Assembly (NCBI RefSeq): GCF_017589465.1
Contig: NZ_JAELYA010000005.1
Span: 186,001-250,000, forward strand
From: Pseudomonas schmalbachii
GTDB taxonomy: Bacteria; Pseudomonadota; Gammaproteobacteria; Pseudomonadales; Pseudomonadaceae
Direction of reading: 5' to 3'
DNA: 64,000 nucleotides
The translations under genes were made by a program, and so were the position numbers. Under the pieces are notes generated by a model, which worked only from the letters and a program-made list of their open reading frames with translations, did no database searches and was not told where the DNA came from. Within the stretch, counting starts at the first letter, position 1. Each line of letters opens with the position of its first letter. This document shows positions 57,111-64,000 of this stretch, piece after piece.

Positions 57111-57214
57111 CGTAGGTTGGTGCTGAGCAGATGTAGGTTGGGCTGAGCCCGCGAAGCCCAACGGTGCCACGCCCGACAGATGTTGGGCTTCGCTACGCTC
57201 AGCGCCAACCTACG
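57111..57214. repeat. CGTAGGTTGG palindromic repeat, copy 5
   Basis: Inverted repeat after the MarR gene. As in copy 3, the left arm is partly duplicated (CGTAGGTTGG at 57111, then TGTAGGTTGG at 57132). Right arm CCAACCTACG ends at 57214. Confidence 0.82.
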
Positions 57215-57219
57215 GGCAC

Positions 57220-57256
57220 GAATGAAAAAGCCGGGAAATATCCCGGCTTCTTCATT
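57220..57256 (-). terminator. Terminator of the purM-purN-DUF3108 unit
   Basis: Stem AAGCCGGGA / TCCCGGCTT, extended by GAATGAA / TTCATTC on either side with a bulge, and an A/T-rich flank. It lies 13 bp beyond the DUF3108 stop and could also stop MarR transcription. Confidence 0.75.
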
Positions 57257-57269
57257 CTCGGTTTACCGC

Positions 57270-57989
57270 TCAGGAATCCTTCGCTCCGCTGACGGTCTTG
57301 CCGCCTACGGTGCCGTCCTTGAGCATGATCTGGTATTCCTTGCCGTCGGTTTCCTGCTGATACAGGCGGACCAGCAGGTAATCCCAGTCCTTGGCGAACC
57401 AGAGCACGGTCTTGCGATTGCTCTTGGTCGGGTCGCGCACACGCTCGACCTTGATCGCGGTGATCAGGCCGGCCTGGGTGCGCACCTTCTCTTCGCCGAG
57501 TACGCGGAAGTCGTAGGTATCGACATCGGTACCTTCGATCACCTGGTAGCTCATGCTCTTCTTGCCAGTCGCCACGTCATGCTGCAGGACGATCTGGTAG
57601 GTGGACTTGTCCAACTGGCCGCGGTTCAGCGGCTGGCGCACCTGGTCGCCGCGGTCGCTGCCGAGTACCTGCTTCTGGCTCCAGTCGAAGTCCAGTTCGG
57701 TCTGCCTGTTCTTGCCCAGACCCTCGCGCGCCCAGTGGTAGCTCAGTGGCAGGTAGGTGTCGTTCTCGACCTTGAAGGTACTGCTCTCGCTCAGACTGGC
57801 GAGCATCATGGATGCCTTGAAGTCGAGCTCCCAGCGTCCGCCGTCGCCTTGTTTCAGGCTGCGGGAGGCGCTGCCGCTGATTGGCATCTGCTTCCAGTCG
57901 GCGGTATAGCTGGCCTCGAACGGCTTCAGCTCGAAGGCTTGCACCGGCAGGGTCAGAGCGGCCAACAGGAACAGCAGGGCTTTACGCAT
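57270..57989 (-). CDS. DUF3108 periplasmic protein
   Basis: 239 residues with a signal peptide (RKALLFLLAALTLPVQA-FE). The mature protein is a DUF3108 beta-rich domain (FEASYTADWKQMPISGSASR, then WFAKDWDYLLVRLYQQE). Function is unknown. The ATG at 57989 overlaps the purN stop by one base (TGATG), so it is co-expressed with purine genes, an order I recall as conserved in pseudomonads. Confidence 0.85.
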   Translation of the reverse strand: MRKALLFLLAALTLPVQAFELKPFEASYTADWKQMPISGSASRSLKQGDGGRWELDFKASMMLASLSESSTFKVENDTYLPLSYHWAREGLGKNRQTELDFDWSQKQVLGSDRGDQVRQPLNRGQLDKSTYQIVLQHDVATGKKSMSYQVIEGTDVDTYDFRVLGEEKVRTQAGLITAIKVERVRDPTKSNRKTVLWFAKDWDYLLVRLYQQETDGKEYQIMLKDGTVGGKTVSGAKDS

Positions 57990-58651
57990 CACTTATCTCC
58001 TGAGGTACGAATCGAATATCCGGAGGCGGGAAGTGCCTCCCCGTCCAGCATGGCGCCCTGCTCGCCAAGGCGCAACCGTCCGTCGGCGAACCAGCGCATG
58101 GCCAGAGGGTAGATCCGATGTTCCTGGACGTGAACGCGCTCGGCCAGTGTGTCCGGGGTGTCGTTCGGCTCTACCGGTATCGCTGCCTGTACGACCAGAG
58201 GGCCGCCATCGAGTTCCTCGGTGACGAAGTGCACGCTGCAGCCATGTTCGGCGTCGCCGGCTTCCAGCGCGCGCTGGTGGGTGTGCAGGCCCTTGTACTT
58301 CGGCAACAGGGACGGGTGGATGTTCAGCAGACGCCCCTGGTAGTGGCGGACGAAGCCTGGCGTGAGGATGCGCATGAAGCCGGCCAGCAGCACCAGGTCG
58401 GCGTCGAAGCCGTCGATGGCCTGGATCAGCGCGGCATCGAAGCTTTCGCGGTCGGCGTACGCCTTGTGATCGAGGAAGCGCGTCTCGATGCCGGCGTTGC
58501 GTGCCCGCTCCAGGCCATAGGCATCCGCGCGGTTGGAGATCACCGCGCGGATGGTGGCCGGCGTTTCAGCGCCGGCGAGGCTGTCGATCAGGGCTTGCAG
58601 GTTGCTGCCGGAACCGGAGATCAGCACCACTACATTGCAAGGATGGGTCAT
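57989..58651 (-). CDS. purN: Phosphoribosylglycinamide formyltransferase
   Basis: 220 residues, GART transformylase of purine synthesis step 3 (formyl-THF dependent). The start CNVVVLISGSGSNLQALIDS and the catalytic NIHPSLLPKYKGLHTH with its His, then the later Asp in GGPLVV, are present. Its start overlaps the purM stop by one base (TGATG) and its end overlaps the DUF3108 gene in the same way. Confidence 0.96.
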   Translation of the reverse strand: MTHPCNVVVLISGSGSNLQALIDSLAGAETPATIRAVISNRADAYGLERARNAGIETRFLDHKAYADRESFDAALIQAIDGFDADLVLLAGFMRILTPGFVRHYQGRLLNIHPSLLPKYKGLHTHQRALEAGDAEHGCSVHFVTEELDGGPLVVQAAIPVEPNDTPDTLAERVHVQEHRIYPLAMRWFADGRLRLGEQGAMLDGEALPASGYSIRTSGDK

Positions 58652-59712
58652 CAGTGCGCTTTCAGGTTGTTCAGGACCACGCGCTCGGCGTCGGCGGCGC
58701 AGCTGTCGATGCGGCCGATGACCCACGGCTGCTCGCCGGCCTCACGCAGGGCGTTCAGTGCGGCATCGACCTGATCCTGGGCGACGCAGATGACCATGCC
58801 GACACCGCAGTTGAGCACGCGGTGCATCTCGGTCTCGTCGACGTTGCCTTTTTCCTGCAGCCAGTCGAAGACCGCCGGGCGCTTCCAGCTGGCGACATCG
58901 ATCACCGCCTGGGCGTTGTCCGGCAGGACGCGCGGGATGTTGTCGAGCAGACCGCCGCCGGTGATGTGGGCCATGGCCTTGACCGCGCCGGTCTTCTCGA
59001 TCAGCTGCAGCAGCGGCTTGACGTAGATGCGGGTCGGCGCCATCAGCAGATCGGCCAGCGGCTTGCCGTCGAGCTGGGTGTTCTCGATGTCGGCACCGGA
59101 TACTTCGATGATCTTGCGGATCAGCGAGTAGCCGTTGGAGTGCGGGCCGGAGGAAGGCAGGGCGAGCAGGGCGTCGCCGGCCTGGACCCTGGAGCCGTCG
59201 ATGATCTCGGACTTCTCCACCACGCCGACGCAGAAGCCGGCCAGGTCGTAGTCTTCGCCTTCGTACATGCCCGGCATCTCGGCGGTCTCGCCACCGACCA
59301 GGGAGCAACCAGCCAGTTCGCAGCCGGCGCCGATACCGGTGACCACGGTGGCGGCCACGTCGACGTTGAGCTTGCCGGTGGCGTAGTAGTCGAGGAAGAA
59401 CAGCGGCTCGGCGCCGCAGACGACCAGGTCGTTGACGCACATGGCGACCAGATCCTGGCCGATGCTGTCGTGCTTGTTCAGGTTCAGCGCCAGGCGCAGC
59501 TTGGTGCCGACGCCGTCGGTGCCGGATACCAGCACCGGCTGCTTGTAGCCGGCCGGGATTTCGCAGAGGGCGCCGAAGCCACCCAGGCCGCCCATCACTT
59601 CGGGACGTGCGGTGCGCTTGGCGACGCCTTTGATGCGTTCGACCAGGGCTTCGCCGGCGTCGATGTCCACACCAGCGTCCTTGTAGCTCAACGAGGGTTG
59701 CTTGCTGCTCAT
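58651..59712 (-). CDS. purM: Phosphoribosylformylglycinamidine cyclo-ligase
   Basis: 353 residues, AIR synthase (purine synthesis step 5). Family marks are [31 protein letters not shown] and [17 protein letters not shown]. The ATG at 59712 begins [20 protein letters not shown], the usual start. First gene of the purM-purN-DUF3108 unit, divergent from the DUF2066 gene across a 220-bp gap. No PurR or purine-riboswitch signature was recognised there. Confidence 0.96.
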   Translation of the reverse strand: MSSKQPSLSYKDAGVDIDAGEALVERIKGVAKRTARPEVMGGLGGFGALCEIPAGYKQPVLVSGTDGVGTKLRLALNLNKHDSIGQDLVAMCVNDLVVCGAEPLFFLDYYATGKLNVDVAATVVTGIGAGCELAGCSLVGGETAEMPGMYEGEDYDLAGFCVGVVEKSEIIDGSRVQAGDALLALPSSGPHSNGYSLIRKIIEVSGADIENTQLDGKPLADLLMAPTRIYVKPLLQLIEKTGAVKAMAHITGGGLLDNIPRVLPDNAQAVIDVASWKRPAVFDWLQEKGNVDETEMHRVLNCGVGMVICVAQDQVDAALNALREAGEQPWVIGRIDSCAADAERVVLNNLKAH

Positions 59713-59932
59713 AAATCCAGGCCTATAGGGGATGATTCGTGTAACGGCCGGCCATGCGCGGAGCGACGTGCCGTCGCAGGCTGCAGCCGGTAGCGGAAGG
59801 CGCGAGATTTTATCAGGCTTGCCCGCCAGCGGCCATCTCGCGCTGTTGCCGCTGGCTGGACGGCTGTTTAAGGTATAGGCCTTGTTGGCGGCTCCATGGA
59901 GCCGTTTCCGTTTCGCCAGTCGAGAACCCCTC

Positions 59933-60970
59933 ATGCGACATATCGCCCGTCTGTTGGTCCTGTGCCTGTCGTTGCTCAGCCTGCCGTCGTTCGCCGAATC
60001 GGTGGCGAACCTTTACCAGGTCCACGAGCCGGTCGCCTCGCAGCAGCCGGATGAGCGCAACGCCGGCCTGACCCGCGCCCTGCAGACCCTGGTGCTGCGC
60101 CTGACCGGCGATCAGAAGGCGCTGCAGCATCCGGCGCTGGCCAGCTACTTCCAGGACCCGCAGCAACTGATCAGCCAGTACGGCTTCGAGGACGGCCCGC
60201 CGATGGCGCTGGTGGTGGATTTCGATCCGAACGCGACCAATGCCGCCCTGCGCCGTGCAGGTCTGCCCGTGTGGGGCGCCAGCCGGCCGACCGTGCTGGC
60301 CTGGTGGTTGAACCAGAGCAGCGCCGGCAACAGCCTGGTGGGCGACAATCAGGAATCCGCCACGCCGCTCAATCGTGCCGCGCAACGCCGTGGTGTGCCG
60401 CTGCGCCTGCCACTGGCCGATCTCGGCGAGCAGGCATTGACTCCGGAAAGCCTGGCCGCGCCCGACGCGCTGCGTGGCGCCTCGGAGCGTTACGGCGCCG
60501 ATGCGATCCTCGCGGTGGATGCCAAGCAGGACGATGCCGGGAAATGGCAGGCGCAGTGGCGCCTGTGGATGGGCGACAGCAGCGAGCAGGGCCAGGCGCA
60601 GGGCGACGACGCCAATGCCCTGGCCGATTCGGTGATGCAGGCGGTCAGCGGCCGGCTGGCCTCGCGCTTCGTGGCGGCACCGGGTGCGGCGACGGCCATG
60701 ACCCTGCAGGTGGACGGCGCCAATCTGGCGCGTTACGCCGAGCTGCAGCGCCTGCTCGAACCGCTGGGTGCCAGGCTGGTGCAGGTGCAGGGCAACAGCC
60801 TCGAATATCGCCTGAGCGCCAGCCCCGACCAGCTGCGTGCGCAACTGGAACTGGCGCACCTGCAGGAAATGCCGGCCGAAGAGCCCCAGCCCGCAGCCGA
60901 TCCCAATGCGCAACCGGCACCCAATCCGGCGGTGCCGAGCAGCAGCGTACTGCGCTATCGCTGGCCGTGA
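59933..60970 (+). CDS. DUF2066 family exported protein
   Basis: 345 residues. Signal peptide at about 1-20 ([19 protein letters not shown]). The mature part begins [20 protein letters not shown], the DUF2066 pattern. The last ~30 residues are Pro/Ala-rich and probably disordered. Function unknown. The position between purM and hda is as in other pseudomonads. Confidence 0.85.
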   Translation: MRHIARLLVLCLSLLSLPSFAESVANLYQVHEPVASQQPDERNAGLTRALQTLVLRLTGDQKALQHPALASYFQDPQQLISQYGFEDGPPMALVVDFDPNATNAALRRAGLPVWGASRPTVLAWWLNQSSAGNSLVGDNQESATPLNRAAQRRGVPLRLPLADLGEQALTPESLAAPDALRGASERYGADAILAVDAKQDDAGKWQAQWRLWMGDSSEQGQAQGDDANALADSVMQAVSGRLASRFVAAPGAATAMTLQVDGANLARYAELQRLLEPLGARLVQVQGNSLEYRLSASPDQLRAQLELAHLQEMPAEEPQPAADPNAQPAPNPAVPSSSVLRYRWP

Positions 60971-61140
60971 TGCGGTGCCTGTAGGCGGGCGGGCGGCGGC
61001 CTTTTTGGCGTGCGAGCCCGCTCCAGAGCGCTTTCGATCATTCCAGACGCACGATTCTGCTGCGCCATATGCATGATTTCTATAAACTTTCAGTTCTGGA
61101 TGGTTCCTGAAAGCGAACTCGACGAAACGCCCGGCTTGGC

Positions 61141-61845
61141 ATGATACCTATGCAGCTTCCTCTCAGCGTACGTTTGCGCGATGACGCGACGTTCGCCAAC
61201 TACTACCCCGGTGCCAATGCCGCGGCGCTGGGCTATGTCGAGCGTTTGTGCGAACCCGAGGCCGGCTGGACGGAGAGTCTGATCTATCTCTGGGGCGCCG
61301 AGGGCGTCGGCCGCAGTCACCTGCTGCAGGCAGCCTGCCTGCGTCTGCAGCAGTTCGGCGAGCCGTCGGTGTACCTGCCGATGGCGGATCTGGTGCAGTA
61401 CGGTCCGGAGCTGTTCGACGATCTCGAACAATGCGAACTGGTCTGCCTGGACGATCTGGAAGCGCTGGCCGGCAACCGGAAGTGGGAAGAGGCGCTGTTC
61501 CACCTGTTCAACCGCCTGCGCGACTCCGGGCGGAAGATCCTGCTGTCGGCCTCGGTGGCGCCCCGCGAACTGCCGGTGAAACTGCCGGACCTGAAGTCCC
61601 GCCTGACCCTGTCGCTGATCTTCCAGCTGCATGCGCTGACCGACGAGGAAAAGCTGCGTGCGCTGCAATTGCGCGCTTCGCGCCGCGGCCTGCACCTGAC
61701 CGACGAGGTCGGGCGCTTCATCCTTACCCGCGGCGCGCGCAGCATGACCTTCCTCTTCGATCTGCTGGACGAGCTGGACAAGGCTTCGCTGCAGGCTCAG
61801 CGCAAGCTGACGATTCCCTTCCTCAAGGAAACCCTCGGCTGGTAG
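61141..61845 (+). CDS. hda: DnaA regulatory inactivator Hda
   Basis: 234 residues, a short DnaA-like AAA+ protein that with the sliding clamp converts DnaA-ATP to DnaA-ADP. The clamp-binding motif is at the extreme N-terminus (MQLPLSVRL). The P-loop is WGAEGVGRSHLL, with Arg in place of Lys, as is normal for Hda. The Walker B CLDDLEALAG and sensor LLSASVAPREL are present; the DNA-binding domain IV of DnaA is absent. Confidence 0.93.
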   Translation: MIPMQLPLSVRLRDDATFANYYPGANAAALGYVERLCEPEAGWTESLIYLWGAEGVGRSHLLQAACLRLQQFGEPSVYLPMADLVQYGPELFDDLEQCELVCLDDLEALAGNRKWEEALFHLFNRLRDSGRKILLSASVAPRELPVKLPDLKSRLTLSLIFQLHALTDEEKLRALQLRASRRGLHLTDEVGRFILTRGARSMTFLFDLLDELDKASLQAQRKLTIPFLKETLGW

Positions 61846-61897
61846 CCGGGACGCTCCGGCAAACCGCCCGGCGCGTCCGGCAAGACTGGCGTTACCT

Positions 61898-62734
61898 CTA
61901 GCGCAGCATCTGCATCGCCGCTTCCATGGATGCGGAAAGGTCTTCGTCCGCCTTCAGGTCGGCCTTGGGATCGAGGCCCAGCTTGGCGAAGGACGGGATG
62001 TTGGACCAGTCCATGGCGGCCAATGGGTGCGGGCTGCCCAGATGGCTCTGCAGGGTGGCGACCTGGACGATGTCCACGTAGTCGACCCGGGACGAGTCGC
62101 GGCTGAAGTCCAGGTGCTGGCCGGGAACCACCGCGAGCGGCGTCGGGAAGTCCCAGGTCCTGAGGATGCGCTCGCCGATCAGCGGATGAATGCGCTCGAT
62201 CACATGGTTGAGGCTGATGGAGTCGGCCAGCAGTTCGCTGTTCTCTTCGGCGAAAGTGAGGATCGGCAGCACGCCGATCTGGTGCACCAGGCCGGCCAGG
62301 GTCGCCTGGTCCGGCATCAGGCGCGTGTAGTGGCGGCACAATGCATGGCAGATACCGGCGATTTCGGTGCTTTTGTTCCACACTTCGCGCATCTTGCGAT
62401 CGACCACGTCGGAGGTCGCCTGGAACATCTGCTCCATCGCCAGGCCGGTCGCCAGGTTGCTGGTGTAGTTGATGCCCAGGCGGCTGACCGCGGTCTGCAG
62501 GTCGGTGATTTCCTTGTTGGCGCGCAGCAGCGGGCTGTTCACCACCTTGATGAGCCGCGCGGCGAGCGCAGCGTCGTTGCCGATCACGCGGCTCAGCGCC
62601 TGGATGCTGATATCCGGGTCTTCCGCCGCCTCGCGCACCCGCAGCGCCACTTCGGGCAGGGTGGGCAGCACCAGTTCGTCGTTGTCGATGGCGCGCAGCA
62701 GTTCTTCTTGTACTTTTTCGGCAAGCTTGCTCAT
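61898..62734 (-). CDS. HDOD-domain protein
   Basis: 278 residues dominated by an HDOD domain (about 20-215: LPTLPEVALRVREAAEDPDI, IGNDAALAARLIKVVNSPLL, AGLVHQIGVLPILTF). HDOD proteins are HD-superfamily relatives that lack the metal pair and usually act as signalling or regulatory scaffolds. No GGDEF or EAL domain is attached. Specific role unknown. Separate unit between hda and ygfZ. Confidence 0.88.
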   Translation of the reverse strand: MSKLAEKVQEELLRAIDNDELVLPTLPEVALRVREAAEDPDISIQALSRVIGNDAALAARLIKVVNSPLLRANKEITDLQTAVSRLGINYTSNLATGLAMEQMFQATSDVVDRKMREVWNKSTEIAGICHALCRHYTRLMPDQATLAGLVHQIGVLPILTFAEENSELLADSISLNHVIERIHPLIGERILRTWDFPTPLAVVPGQHLDFSRDSSRVDYVDIVQVATLQSHLGSPHPLAAMDWSNIPSFAKLGLDPKADLKADEDLSASMEAAMQMLR

Positions 62735-62781
62735 GTTCGATCCTTGTCGGGCGCCGAGCCGGTGCTTGGCGCCTGGTGTCG

Positions 62782-63723
62782 TCAGCGCTGGATTTCGCGG
62801 TCGCTGTCGAGGGTGTAGGGCAGGTCCAGCCGTTGCAGCGGGCGGCTGTCCGCTTCGCCGAGGCGGACGCGGTTGTCGGCGGCCGCGTCATCCTGCAGCA
62901 CGGCGAGCAGCTCGATCCCCGTTTCCGCGCGGGCAGCGAGGACGACCTCGCCCACGCTGCTGCCATGCACCGGCGAGAACAGCTCGTCGCCGGGGGCGGG
63001 GAGTTCGCCGCCGTCCAGTGCCAGGCGGTACAGGCGGCGCTTCAGGCGTCCCAGGTACTGCATGCGTGCGACGATTTCCTGGCCGGTGTAGCAGCCCTTC
63101 TTGAAGCTGACGCCGCCGACTGCCTGCAGGTTGATCATCTGCGGGATGAACTGCTCGCGGGTCGAGCCGAACACCTGGCCGACGCCTGCGCGGATCTGCG
63201 CCAGCAGCCAGTCGTTGAGGCTGCCTTCGGGGAGTGCGGCGGCCAGTCGCTCGCTCAGCCCGGCAGCCTGTCCGGCCGGCGCCCACAACTCGGCGCGGCC
63301 GTCGCCCAGGCGGATGGCCAGCAGGTCGCCGGCACGCGCCACGCTTTCCGCGGCTGGCGGCAGCGTCAGGTCGAGCGAGCCGAGCAGGTCATCGCCCTGG
63401 CTCAGGCCGAAGCGCACCCATGCGGCGCTTTCGTCGCCCAGGGTGGCCTTGGAGAACACGGCGTACTTCTTCAGGTCGGCCAACTGCGCTTCGAGCAGTT
63501 CGGCAGCCATGGCCAGCAGGTAGCCGTCGCCCTGGCTGACGATGCGGAAGCTGGAGAGCAGTCGGCCCTTGACGTTGCAGCGGCCGCCAAGGCTGGCGGT
63601 GGTGTCGTTCAGGTAGTTCAGGTTGCAGGTCAGTTGTCCCTGAAGGAATTTGCCGGCGTCTACGCCGCGTACGGCGAGGAGACCTTCGTGGTTCAGAGTG
63701 GTGAAGAACGCGGAGTCGGCCAT
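62782..63723 (-). CDS. ygfZ: Folate-binding protein YgfZ
   Basis: 313 residues, a GcvT-fold folate-dependent protein needed for some iron-sulfur enzymes and for tRNA thiomethylation. The diagnostic KKGCYTGQEIVAR motif (K-x-C-Y-x-G-Q-E) is present near residue 220. The start at 63723 (MADSAFFTTLNHEGLLAVRG) is chosen as the family start; the longer frame upstream is not conserved-looking. Divergent from sdhE, the usual arrangement. Confidence 0.92.
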   Translation of the reverse strand: MADSAFFTTLNHEGLLAVRGVDAGKFLQGQLTCNLNYLNDTTASLGGRCNVKGRLLSSFRIVSQGDGYLLAMAAELLEAQLADLKKYAVFSKATLGDESAAWVRFGLSQGDDLLGSLDLTLPPAAESVARAGDLLAIRLGDGRAELWAPAGQAAGLSERLAAALPEGSLNDWLLAQIRAGVGQVFGSTREQFIPQMINLQAVGGVSFKKGCYTGQEIVARMQYLGRLKRRLYRLALDGGELPAPGDELFSPVHGSSVGEVVLAARAETGIELLAVLQDDAAADNRVRLGEADSRPLQRLDLPYTLDSDREIQR

Positions 63724-63879
63724 TGCGTATCGCTGGAAGAATAAAGGAAGGGCTCCATCATAGAGTCCGGGCCGATGCTTGTCAGCGGGTGTCGGGAGGC
63801 GGGGGCATGCGTATAATGGCGCGCGTTTCGTGGATGCCCGGCGTTCGCGGAAACCGATGTGACTCCGAGGATCCCGCAG

Positions 63880-64000
63880 ATGACCGATGAAACCGAACTG
63901 AAACGACTCTTCTGGCACAGCCGTCGCGGCATGCTGGAGCTGGACGTGCTGCTGGTGCCGTTCGTGCAAGAGGCCTATCCGCACCTCGATGCCGAAGACC
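63880..64000 (+). CDS. sdhE: Succinate dehydrogenase assembly factor SdhE (3' partial)
   Basis: The first 40 residues are visible before the window ends. The RGMLELD stretch in [19 protein letters not shown] contains the conserved RGxxE motif needed for FAD attachment to succinate dehydrogenase. Divergent from ygfZ, sharing a 156-bp promoter gap. Confidence 0.92.
   Translation, partial: MTDETELKRLFWHSRRGMLELDVLLVPFVQEAYPHLDAED

Noticed and set aside
61141-61845. Lysine-to-arginine change in the Hda P-loop as a defect
   Set aside because: GVGRSHLL is the normal Hda form, so it is not a mutation.

Overview
The window is a high-GC Pseudomonas chromosome segment. The nearest group looks like P. 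aeruginosa / P. nitroreducens / P. citronellolis; this is an inference from gene content, codon use and gene order. From memory, the order mprF - tRNA-fMet - dinB and then ldhA - gacS - two-component pair - cysM - rlmD - relA - mazG - purN - purM - hda matches the PAO1 PA0919-PA0947 neighbourhood, with local insertions and losses.

Layout. 1-2.3 kb: the C-terminal two thirds of a TOTE-type primase-helicase, cut by the window edge, followed by a Phd/ParE toxin-antitoxin pair, all AT-richer than the core genome. 2.4-6.6 kb: a pirin, then a cystine ABC transporter with D-cysteine desulfhydrase. 6.7-8.6 kb: two small unknowns and an MNT/HEPN pair with a likely autoregulatory operator. 8.7-13.9 kb: a periplasmic sulfatase and a four-gene MCE (Mla-type) lipid transporter. 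14.1-24.8 kb: a complete type I secretion system divergent from a 1723-residue LapA-like RTX adhesin that carries two VWA domains; FleQ-like boxes sit upstream of all three units. 25-31 kb: a thiolase, a cytochrome b561, and the MprF aminoacyl-phosphatidylglycerol synthase with its AcvB/VirJ-type hydrolase. 31.2-31.5 kb: two identical initiator tRNA-fMet genes.

31.7-34.8 kb is the most unusual part. A ~3.1-kb relic element sits inside the 5' end of dinB. The first ten codons of the old dinB remain on the left. On the right the element supplies a new start, so dinB is still intact but begins MKK instead of MSQ. A 16-bp core repeat and a 13-bp putative integrase arm repeat mark both ends. Inside are fragments of an integrase, a Dam methylase, an SRAP/YedK protein and UmuC, plus apparently intact cargo: a nucleoside-deoxyribosyltransferase/TIR-like protein and an overlapping membrane-protein / proline-rich-peptide pair.

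34.8-42.4 kb: dinB, the sigma-54 activator gcsR and the gcvH-gcvP-gcvT glycine-cleavage operon, with three 18-bp activator sites and a -24/-12 promoter visible between them. 42.5-55.8 kb: small lipoprotein genes, ldhA, gacS, a two-component pair, cysM, rlmD, relA, mazG and a DUF2058 gene. 55.9-64 kb: DUF2024 and thioredoxin-like genes divergent from a four-cysteine MarR regulator, then DUF3108-purN-purM, DUF2066, hda, an HDOD gene, ygfZ and the start of sdhE.

Three families of palindromic intergenic repeats recur through the window: a CGTAGGTTGG family (five copies), a TAGGAGC REP-like family, and a GTAGGATGGGT family (two copies).
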